A stretch of DNA of 64,000 nt from positions 55,952,598 through 56,016,597 of the forward strand of contig OU342631.1 in assembly GCA_910589415.1 (NCBI GenBank), given 5' to 3'. Position numbers and translations under genes: made by a program. This document shows positions 43,376 to 53,500 of the stretch, in pieces. The notes under the pieces were generated by a model. That model saw only the letters and a program-made list of their open reading frames with translations, searched no databases and was not told the DNA's origin. This stretch comes from Malachius bipustulatus. Lineage: Eukaryota > Arthropoda > Insecta > Coleoptera > Melyridae. The stretch's first letter is position 1, and every line of letters begins with the position of its first letter.

Positions 43376-44458
43376 TCACATAATAGTCCGGTGTTTATTG
43401 GGAAGGCTATCGTTCTCATTTTTTCTTTTTTTCCGTGAAGAACCAGGTGAATTGATTCTTATGTCGATGTGATCCAGAGAATGTACTGCGGTTTTTTGAC
43501 AAGAATCGGGTTCTTCGTCGTCGTCATCATTTTCAAACTCATCCATCGCTGAGAGTTTTTCTGGTACGTTGTCGCATATTTCCCTGGAACAGTTCTGGCA
43601 GATCGCCGTACAGTGCAGACCCGCTTTTCGGCAGCCACAAGCTGCTCCACAATTTTTCGTACATTTGCAGGATATCAACTTCATCAACGATTGTGGTGCA
43701 GGATCCCCAGTGGTAGTCAATGGCATCCAACCCCTCGAATCTTTTTTCCATCCCCAATGCTCAGGATTTTTTTCATTGTTGAGCCATTTTTGTATTTGGT
43801 AGTAGGTTCTTATGAGTGTGGTATTTTGCTGCTTCGGCAGTTGGTGGTAAAGCTGCTAGGTTGCATTTATTTTTGCTGATCATTTAGCGAAACGTTTATA
43901 TCTGCATCCATTCAAACCGTCACTTGTAGCTGTGTCCCCGTATAAAGATATTATAAACTGCTCGCCAGCATTTTCAAGAGTCTTAGAATCAGCATATTCG
44001 TCCTTGAATGACGCAATCAAGGATTCAAGGCTGGGATTTTTTTCCAAGGTTGAGATAAATTTAGAGTTTCCTATCTCGAAGAATGCAGACGTCGTATCGC
44101 AACCACTGAAAGCATGTAAAAACAGGATATTTTCCGAAATCAGTGGACCATGCTTCAAGCTGCGTGACGAAAATACTTGTTGCCGAGTCCGGCCTTGTTG
44201 AGGTTTCCTGAGAAAAACGTTCTTCACATTATCTGGACACAATCCCGTCAGTAAGGCCAAAAGGTCCACATCGGAGCCGATGATGAAAACAGCGTCGTAG
44301 AATGGAGCTTCACCAAGAACTGATTCTACGATGAGCAGATCTGCATCCTCTTCTGCAACGGCTGCGCCGATGGCGGAATTTTTCATACGTGTCACGAGGA
44401 GATTGATGAACGATTTTTTATTTTTATCGTTCGAAAGAAACTTTTCCTGAGTCATGGA
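43376..44458 (-). pseudogene. Academ-type protein: XPG/FEN-like nuclease plus Cys8-like finger
   Basis: Minus frame 44455-43880 has an acidic site (AEEDADLLIVE), IIGSDVDLLALL and LHAFSGCDTTSAFF, which correspond in order and spacing to the EAEA, DSDLL and GCDY motifs of the XPG/FEN1 PIN-like nuclease. After two frameshifts at 43890-43810 comes YYQIQKWLNN. Frame 43726-43376 gives LISCKCTKNCGAACGCRK and LHCTAICQNCSRE, eight or more spaced cysteines, then an acidic/basic tail. N-terminal and further catalytic parts are absent. It is inactive by frameshift. Confidence 0.68.
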
Positions 44459-44778
44459 CGGGATCGAATATCATCAAATATCATGTCAGTTACTCGTTGT
44501 TTCAGAGAACGTCTGAGTCACTCATTTTGGAACACTGGTCGTTTCCCAACTGATCGAATGACTTTTTTTGGGATGTGTTTCCAGATTTTCACGAACAGGC
44601 TAATGTTTTTTTTAAAAGTGCATATATTTTCTAGGCTTGTCTAGACACGTTTTTATTGGTTTTACCACATCACAGACAAATCTTATCTATATACGACAGC
44701 CCTATTTGGAGCGAGTCGGCCTGGGTTATCGCTTACCTGAGAAACCTAATTGGCCCGATCTCACCTTAATGACTTTGA

Positions 44779-45235
44779 CGCACTACTGCGCAACAATAAT
44801 TGGTCCGTAATTGCTATGTAAATGTTCGTAATTGTAAGCGCTACAAGTTTTGTGGGAACAATTTTTGGATTGCGATTGAAAAAAAGGAGTTATTCCGAAA
44901 ATACCAATTTTTCATCCCCCTTGTTCTTAATGAATCACCTGTAGGTCATTAAATATTGCAAATACGAAAAAATGTCACATATGCAAATTTGTGGAGAATG
45001 TTTTTCTGAATAAAGTAAGTAATGACACTTTTTTCGGTAAAATGCGAATTAACGTCGTAAAGTGCAAAAACTCCATCCACCCCTAAAACCAATATGGCGG
45101 CTAATTCACAAGGGGTAGGAGGTCGCATTTTTGGATTTAGACTCTCCATGGACTACCCAACCCCCACACAAAATATTTTCTTTTCCGCATGAAATGCATA
45201 ATTCGATGCCTTTTTCGTCTAATTTGACTGGACTA
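44779..45235. repeat. Right terminal inverted repeat of the Academ-like element
   Basis: Inverse of 42550-43006, with single-base differences such as ATTTTCGG against ATTTGCGG. Confidence 0.85.
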
Positions 45236-45521
45236 TACAGGAAATTGAATTTATGCAACACTCATTTGTTGTAAAAAACTTTATTGTTACCTAGGTCATT
45301 GTTTACGTTGTCAACGTCGAATGTTGAACATCAGTTGTTAATCAGTTATTTACAAAACCCTATAATTTCTTCTTCAATAAGTTCTGGAAAGTTATTTCAA
45401 AACAAAATAAGTTCTTTTTGAAGTCCATTTAGTTCTTTTTAGACAGCAGACATCCTTTTGAGAATTTTTAAATTATTTTTGGCTTTGCATTTTCATCCTG
45501 CAAACGATTTGAAGTGCCATT

Positions 45522-47043
45522 ATGGATAATCCTACATCCAGTACAAGTGAGAGGATGTCTCCTCCAAAGAAACGTTCCCGTTTAAATTTAGGCCATATGT
45601 CTGTCAATGAAAAACAGTGCATTTTGAATATGTATAAACAGCAGTTGAGCGACGAGCCATATAAAAAGATCAGTGTAACTGTATTGAAAATTTCCAAGTC
45701 ATTGGGTGGGTATATTTCTATTTTATATTTTAGAACTTCATTTTATTAATTGAAGTGATGTATTAGGTATTGCGGTGTCCACTGTGTACCGCACCATAAA
45801 ACTTCGATGAAGGAACGAAAAATTCTGTCAGGCAACTCGTTCATGGATTCCTTTTTAGAAACGAATTACCCACAATCGACAAAGTTTTAAGTGAAATAAA
45901 GAAACGATCAGATTTGCCAGAGATGTCCCGTTCATCATTGTATACATTTCTCAAGTCACTTAACTTCAGGTAAATTATAGATATACAGCTGAAAACTTGG
46001 CTACATCTGGCTCATGACTGTATAGATAACGGTCTGTGTCCACATTTTTTAAACTGAAGATAAGTACCTATTTACATATTATATGATGTAAATTTTCAGA
46101 TACTTGAAAAGGAATCGCAAAAGTATTTTAATTGAACGTGATGATATTGTCAGGTGGAGACGAATTTATCTAAAATCAATTAAGCAGTACAGATTGCAGG
46201 CAGACCTATATAGTACCTCGACGAAACATGGTTAAATGAAGGTCATACAAAACCAAAAATATGGGTATATGCAACGATCAAGAGCAAGCGTCAGGCATTC
46301 ATTGAAGGGCTATCCACAGGATTGAAAAATCCTTCAGGAAAGGGGAGAAGACTTATAATATTACATGTAGGATGTGAATCTGGTTTTGTGGAAGATGCAC
46401 TGTTGATTTTTGAAGGGAAAAAAAGCGGAGACTCCCACGAGGAAATGAATTCTAATGTAGATATTTGAGGAATGGTTTTCAAGACTTTTAAATAAATTGC
46501 CGGATAATGCCATTATTGTCATGGACAATGCGTCATATCATAGTCGAAAAATAGAAAAAATCCCAACATCTTCGTCAAAGAAAGTTGATATTCAGGAATG
46601 GCTTCGATAAAAAAAAAATAAATTCGATGCAGATATGGTTCGTTCTGAATTATTACATTTGATTCGTCAGCATAAGGACCAACATAATTTATATGTAACG
46701 GACGAATTGGCAAGAAGTTGCAATAAAACTGTTTTAAGACTACCACCTTATTACCACTGTGAGTTAAATCCATTAGAGCTGACTTGGGCTCAAGTGAAGG
46801 GTGAGGTAGCAGCGAAAAACAAAACTTTTAAATTACAAGATGCCAAGCAACTGTTAGATAGAAGCACTTGCAAACGTTAGTCCTACTCACTGGAGACACT
46901 GCATTGAACATATTATCAAAGAAGAAGAAAAAATGGGCAAATTAGATGGTATTGTTGATGATTTAATCGAAATCGAACCAATTATTATTTCACCCAACGA
47001 TCATGATTCAGATTCTATTTCATCTGAAGATGAAATGACCTGA
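45522..47043 (+). pseudogene. Tc1/IS630-like transposase with introns and long D-E spacing
   Basis: Exon 1 (45522-45705, MDNPTSSTSERMSPPKKRSR, an HTH) joins across a GT-AG intron to 45767 (GIAVSTVYRTI). A second intron-like gap (about 45970-46099) leads to YLKRNRKSILIERDD. The DDE core shows YLDETWLNEGH (46216), IVMDNASYHS (46519) and NPLELTWAQVK (46770). About 83 residues separate the second Asp from the Glu, far more than the 34-37 of classical Tc1/mariner and close to what is reported for the DD82E group. Stops and shifts (45810, 46230, 46468, 46608) break it. An acidic C-terminus ends at 47043. Confidence 0.75.
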
Positions 47044-47119
47044 CTTTTCACCTGTTTTCTGTCGACTTTTCAATATGTCTTATAAAAAGGGAATAGGTAT
47101 TTCCTTCTTGCTGGAAATG

Positions 47120-47420
47120 CGCACAAGTCCAGCTTATTCACAAGAAAGGCAAAAAGACCATACCAAATAACTATAGACCAGTGGCATGACTTTCAGTAAT
47201 ATTCAAGATTATGGAAAAAGCTATTAACCAACACCTTCAGTACTGGGAGGCAGCTAATATACTTAATCGACGACCACCAATACTAAATCCGAAAACAGCG
47301 GTAGCGGCACATTCAACATCATATTTCAACAATATAATTAATTTAAAACAGCTATTAAGGTCTCCTAAAAAGTTGACTATACATCCCTTGTTGGTTGAAA
47401 GACCAACAAGTAGGTAACGA
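47120..47420 (+). pseudogene. LINE RT scrap (finger region)
   Basis: Readable pieces HKKGKKTIPNNYRPVA and VIFKIMEKAINQHLQYWE match the RT finger/palm boundary of Jockey-type LINEs. The following 68-aa frame is not RT-like. Confidence 0.5.
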
Positions 47421-47789
47421 TGCTAGGCTGAGATCTGAGAGATGTGCGCTAGCTAGACATGTTCATGACCCGGGATACCATCACATGAATTTCAATGACA
47501 TTAAATTTCTTGATACTGAAAAAAAGGTACCTATAAGAAAAATATCAGAAAGATCCCACTAGAGATAACGCTAACGAAATTTTAATTGGCCAAAACGAAG
47601 CCGCAGGAAATACAAAATATGGAACCATTTGATTGAAAAAATGAATTTTGCCTATTCGAGTTGAACTTACTTCTACTCGAAAGTTGAAATTTACTTGATA
47701 AACTGGGAGATAGCAGCAACAGACTACAGAAACACTCTCTCAACATTTCACCAAATGCAGTTGCATCAAGAATTGTAAATACTTCAAGT

Positions 47790-48360
47790 TCTGTTTCAAT
47801 TTCCAAGACAGAAATTAAAGAGATGAAACTCCAACTTCAGAAGCAAAGGAAAAACTCAAGGAACTCTAGTACAATTTCTCAGGTTTTTACTTTGGATGAA
47901 TTAAAGACGACCATTAAGTCTTTAAAGAAAAGCCAAGCTGGCAGCAGTTTTGATGGTGTTTGTCCAGATTTCTTGAAAAAATTGGGGAGTGTTTCATTGA
48001 ACTGGTTATTACATATTTTATTACATACATTCTCATTGCAGGAAAGCTGATTTTAAAAAAGCGAAAATAATAGCAATCTTAAAACCTTGAAGATAACGCT
48101 TCCAGTTATAGACCGATCTCTTTGCTGAGTGTCACCTACAAGATTTTGGAAAAATAACTCCATATGCGTACTTCACCAATAATTGAAGAACATATTCCAA
48201 TCGCACAAGGTGGATTTAGACCAAACATGGACTGCTGTGATAAAGTTAGCTTCAACAACACATTTTGAATCTGGTCCTACAAAAACTGAAAATTGGACCA
48301 GTATTCATAGATCTTTCTGCTGCGTATGATACTGTTTGGAAAAATTGACCCATCCACAAA
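47790..48360 (+). pseudogene. Second LINE RT scrap
   Basis: FTLDELKTTIKSLKKSQAGS and FDGVCPDFLKK precede SYRPISLLSVTYKILEK, AQGGFRPNMDCCDKV and FIDLSAAYDTVWK in alternating frames. These are RT blocks 1-4 including the first catalytic Asp. It is truncated before the YADD box. The AT-rich remainder to 48804 has no gene. Confidence 0.65.
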
Positions 48361-49229
48361 TTATATGTATAAAACAATTAAATGTAAAATAAAAACTTTA
48401 TTATCTACGATGCTATGTATTATATGATGCATATAGAAAATTTATTTATATGTTACATTGGCAAATATTGCCTAAAATAAAGTACTTTCAATCAATTTAA
48501 TATGAATGTTAATAATTATTACCCTTAATATTCTACCAAATATCTAGAAATTATTCAATTTCATTCTATTTATATCCAGAAAATTATTCAGCACTATAAT
48601 ACTGATATATTATGCAAATCACAATGATTTGTGATACTGCTGTAGAGTCTCTCCTGAAAAGTAGACTTCCTACACCGAAAACAAGTCCTATCTTATTAAT
48701 AATTATTGTTTCAATTCAAATTTGCCGCCAAAAAAAATCTGGTGATTTAATCTGGTGACTTTTAGTGGTGTAAATGATACTTTGCAGTTTACTCCTCCTA
48801 GTTATTAAATCAGGTATAGTAAATTCAGTTGGTGAGACAAATTAAACTAAATGACAGTGTTTAAGTGCAAAATTAAGTACTCATAATGTCGGTAAGTAAC
48901 CAATTTTCAACTTTATAATTTTCATAGGCATCACTGTGTTGCTTTTATATTGTATGAATGTAGGCTGACATAATAAATTATGATTTCAAAACCTATAATC
49001 TTGATTTACATGTGCGATGCCATTTGGAGTCAGTGGGAATATCAATTGCAACAGTCTCCATTATTATTATTTATCATATAATTGAAATTATTGATAAAAT
49101 AACCAGGCTGCAATTAAAAAAATCATGTTTAAAATTTTGTTTTTTGTTTTAGTGCCATGTTGGCTTTACTGAACAAGAAGCACAGCGATATTTATATCTT
49201 CTCGAAGGGGATGATTCTGATATAGAGCT

Positions 49230-49787
49230 AGTTATGTTATCCCCATATTATTTACTAATATAATAATACCTACTTATTTACCTATTATTAATATGCTTTG
49301 ATAATAATTAATAGATTTAATGATTATGTTTTATTTAAGATATTTTAATCAATATACCTATTCATTACTTCTAGATAATATTACAAAATCCAATGTCAGC
49401 AGTCTTCCAAGGCATTTTACTTAATTATTTTATTATTTAATTCTTTGACATCCTGTTGTTGGACATATTATACTATAACGTTCTTTCAACTCTGAAACAA
49501 TGCAAATATGCATTTCTAGAAATACCTTGGTAGATGGAAATCTTTTATATTCTACTTTCCCACAGGAAAGTGTAACCTTAGCTTCTAGAGGAGTGAACTT
49601 TAAAATATAAACATTTATTGTCGTAGAAAATATAATTTTGTAATAATAAGACAATTCAGTCTTACGCTGGATTCCGTAGTTTTAACATTGCTTGGAACAG
49701 TCTGTAATTCTCACAATTAAAGTTTTTCGCCTTTTATTTGTTTTATAATTTTTTAAAAACATAATTCAAAGGGCCCAAAACGTAAAT
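49230..49787 (+). repeat. 5' LTR of Gypsy element 2
   Basis: 558 bp; begins AGTTATGTTATCCCC and ends AACGTAAAT. Its last two bases (AT) form the start of the gag ATG. Confidence 0.93.
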
Positions 49788-50580
49788 GGCGCAGTCATCC
49801 GGATTTCAATCAGATAAGGATTTATTAAGTGATCAGAAATTAAATACTGATTTAGTAGATTTAGAAAAATTTTTAGATAGTAGTAAGAGTGATAGCAAAT
49901 CAACTGAAATGGCAAACAATAATAATAATATGAAACTTTATTTGGATGCTATCCCAAATTATGATGGTAATCAAGCTACCCTAGGAATTTATATTTCAGC
50001 TTGTGAAAGCTTTCTTAATACATTCTTTACAAAAGATAATGACGTTCAAAATTCTTGGTTAGTAAAGCTGATTACAAATAAATTAAGTGGTCGAGCGTTA
50101 ACATTAATTGCTAGTAGAGACGACCTCGTAGATTGGAATAGTTACAAAAAATTATTGATTTCCTATTTTGGTGACCAAAGAAATTCAAAATGTCTTGTTA
50201 GAGATTTAATGAATTTAAGAATGGAGAAAAATGAATCTCCATATCAATTTGGCATGAGATGTCAAGATGTTAGGGTTTTACTTTTGACAAAATTAAAATT
50301 AGAAGAAAATGATGCACGAATAAGACTTGCTAAAACTGCAATGTACGATGAAATGTCTTTAGATGTATTTTTAAACGTGATCCCTGAAAGATTGTCAGAT
50401 AAGGTCAGATTTAAAAATCCTAAGAGTTTAGAAGAAGCAATGAATTTTGTGATTGAAGAGGAAAATGTTGCATATTATAGAAATAGATTATATAATCCTA
50501 ATGCTAATAAAAATTACAAACCCATCCAAAAATTTCAACCATCTCAAACAAATAATCTACATTATGCATATCCATCTTAA
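49786..50580 (+). CDS. gag: Gag-like capsid region of Gypsy element 2
   Basis: 264 codons from MAQSSGFQSDKDLL to TAA at 50578-50580. The capsid-like part includes LYLDAIPNYDGNQATLGIY and AMNFVIEEENVAYY. The Asn/Pro/Phe-rich nucleocapsid-like tail has only begun at the stop and continues in the same frame downstream, so the TAA is either a recent nonsense mutation or a readthrough site. The first ATG straddles the LTR/PBS junction; the next in-frame Met is at about 49909. Confidence 0.78.
   Translation: MAQSSGFQSDKDLLSDQKLNTDLVDLEKFLDSSKSDSKSTEMANNNNNMKLYLDAIPNYDGNQATLGIYISACESFLNTFFTKDNDVQNSWLVKLITNKLSGRALTLIASRDDLVDWNSYKKLLISYFGDQRNSKCLVRDLMNLRMEKNESPYQFGMRCQDVRVLLLTKLKLEENDARIRLAKTAMYDEMSLDVFLNVIPERLSDKVRFKNPKSLEEAMNFVIEEENVAYYRNRLYNPNANKNYKPIQKFQPSQTNNLHYAYPS
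49787..49804 (+). other. Primer binding site of Gypsy element 2, overlapping gag start
   Basis: TGGCGCAGTCATCCGGAT shares its first 11 bases with the site of element 1, then diverges. The gag ATG at 49786 reads straight through it. Confidence 0.7.
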
Positions 50581-53500
50581 CCAGTGAATTTTCCTAGACC
50601 TAACTTACCACCATCAAATTTTAATTTTAATTTTCAAAGACCCGCATTGCAACAACCTGCTCAACGTCCAATGTTTCCGAGCAATAATTTCTACCAAAAT
50701 AATTTCCAACGAAGACCTTTCAATAATAATTTTTACCCAAGATTTCAAAGACCTAATTTCCAAAATAATCCTAATTTTAATAATAGCAATAATAGTGCTA
50801 ACCCGAATTCATTTTATAAACCCACGCCTATGGATACGTCCTCAGGTAATACTAGACATACTACAAACACTACTGAAACCAGACCCCGGAAAATTCCGAG
50901 ACGAAGTTTTGAAGAAATGTACCATCAAGATATTATTAATAATAGTCCAGCAAATAAAATAAATATATCAGGTAACCAATATTTGCCTTATAATGATGAT
51001 TATTATTATAATGAGAATCAATACTATAACGAAAATGACGACTTTGATTATTCTGAGTATTATCAATCAGAATACTATCAACAACCAGAGTACGACGAAC
51101 CTGAAAATAATGAAATACAAAATTCACCTGAAAATTTTAAAGACGAACAAAATCTAAATTTTCAGCAGGACCAGTCAACTCAAGATTTAACCGATTTAAA
51201 TAACATCAATCGAAATTTACTACCTTACATTATTATTCCACATGTCAATCTGAAATTTTTAATTGATACAGGATCATCAAGAACTTTGATCAGTCCAGAT
51301 GTTGTAAATAAGTATTACAGGAAATATGTAGAGGTAGAACCTTTCAAAATTAAAACTGCACATAAAACAACTTCGCATAAGTATGTTGCAAACATACTCT
51401 TGCCTAAAACTTTTAATTGCATGATGTATCACAAGTTTTGCATTTTTGATTTTAGCAAAAATTACGATGGACTTATCGGAATCGACTTACTTAAAAAGTT
51501 GAAAGCTGACATCAGCATTGAAAACAAAATTTTGAAAACTAAAGATACAAATATTCCAATTCATTACGGAAATAACAATTTTAATAAATGCACGGTTACA
51601 ATTGATCCTAGAATGGAAAAAATTGTAAAAATACCTGTGAACACCCTCTCTTCCTTAGGAATCATAAATCACTTATCATTCCAAGACGGCGTTGAAACAC
51701 CCACAGCGCTAGTAAATATTAAGAATAATTTTGCAATTACCACTGTAATAAATTCTAATGACTTTCCGGTCAAATTTGAAATTAAGGAACCGTTAGTGGT
51801 TGATTCTTTAAATTGTTATGAAGAAATGGAAGTAGATGAATCAAATTCAAACTCATCTAACGATCAAAATATGAATAACAATATTGACCAAATTTTAAAA
51901 GAAAATTTGCAAAATCTTAGATTATCTCATTTGAATAATCAAGAACGAAACGAAATTTTTAAACTATGTCATGAATATCGTGATATTTTTTATTGTAATA
52001 AATTACCTTTAACATTCACAAAGGTAATTAAACATTCAATTAAATTAAAAGATGAGACACCTATTTACAAAAAAGCTTATCGATTACCCCAAGCTAGTCA
52101 ATTAGAAGCCGAAAGACAAATCAAAGATTTGTTAGAACAAGATATCATCCAACCATCAGATTCACCTTGGAGTAGCCCAATAATAATCGTACCAAAAAAA
52201 CTTGATGCCTCCGGCAAACGAAAACACAGGCTAGTAATCGATTATCGGAAACTTAACGAACAGACTGTAGATGATAGGTATCCATTGCCGAACATTACAG
52301 AAATTCTTGACAAGCTAGGTAAATGTCAATATTTTTCAACCCTTGATCTTGCCTCGGGTTTTCATCAAATAGAGATGAACGAAGACGACATACAAAAAAC
52401 TGCCTTTAGTACCCCACGAGGACATTATGAATATAAACGAATGCCCTTCGGTTTAAAAAATGCACCGGCAACGTTCCAGCGTGTAATGGATAATGTTTTG
52501 AGAGGTATACAAAATGAAAAATGTATAGTTTACTTAGATGATATTATCATTTATTCAACATCCCTTCAAGAGCATGTAGAAAAATTGAGAGCAGTCTTTG
52601 ATCGGCTTAGATCAGCAAAATTTAAAATTCAGTTAGATAAGAGTGAGTTTTTAAAAAGAGAAGTAGCCTTTTTGGGTCACATTGTAACGCCTGAAGGTGT
52701 TTTGCCCAATCCAGATAAAATATCAGCAGTAATAAATTACCCTTTGCCAAAAACCAACAAAGAGATCAAAAGTTTCTTAGGTCTTAGTGGTTATTACCGC
52801 AAATTTATTAAGGACTATGCTCAAATTACCAAGCCACTCACCAAGTGTCTTAAGAAAGGCAATAAAATCGTACACGATTCTGAATTTATTTCCGCATTTG
52901 AAAAAGTAAAAAATATTCTTACTAATCATCCTGTTCTTCAATACCCAGACTTTTCTAAACCATTTGTACTAACCACAGATGCATCAAATGTAGCCCTTGG
53001 AGCAATTTTGAGTCAAGGCCCTATAGGACAAGACCAACCTATATGTTATGCTTCTAGAACCCTTAACAAAAGCGAACAAGATTATCATGCTATGGAGAAA
53101 GAACTACTTGCTATAGTTTGGGCAACCAAATATTTTAGACCATACCTGTATGGAAGAAAGTTCCAAATATACACAGATCACCGCCCTTTAGTGTGGTTAT
53201 TTAAATCAAAAGACCCTAATTCTAAATTACAAAGATGGAGGATTAGACTAGAAGAATTCGATTATGAAATAATTCATAAAAAGGGAATATTTAATAGAAA
53301 TGCCGATGCCCTTAGCAGAATAAAAATCGATCAAATAAACGCAATCGATAATGATTCAGTTATAGTCAATATTGATGATTTTGAAAATTTAGATGACATC
53401 TCAGATGACGATAGCGAACAGACAAGCAATTCTAATGCTAATTCTGAACCCAGAAACGCGATTAGAATTTTAGACGAAGCAATTGATAACAAACCCAATC

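Larger units (their letters stand above)
42550..45235 (-). mobile_element. Academ-like DNA transposon with ~457-bp inverted ends
   Basis: Long terminal inverted repeats (42550-43006 and 44779-45235; outer sequence TAGTCCAGTCAAA) are nearly identical apart from a small deletion at the left tip. TAC flanks both sides, a 3-bp duplication. The interior carries a minus-strand gene with XPG-like nuclease motifs and a Cys8-like finger, the combination described for Academ transposases. The 66-aa frames at 42626-42826 and 44949-45149 are simply the two arms. Confidence 0.72.
42456..48804 (+). mobile_element. Tc1/IS630-like element nested in piggyBac
   Basis: The 17-bp inverted ends TAACTAGGAGGAGTAAA (42456-42472) and its inverse (48788-48804) are flanked by TTAA on both sides. 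Reading the TIR as ACTAGGAGGAGTAAA gives a TA duplication instead. The resident gene (45522-47043) is a Tc1/IS630-type transposase, so TA is the likelier target. It contains the Academ-like element 42550-45235 and LINE fragments at 47.1-48.4 kb. Confidence 0.7.

Noticed and set aside
49433..49654. 73-aa frame present twice (49433-49654 and 56776-56997, minus)
   Set aside because: It is simply the two LTRs of Gypsy element 2.
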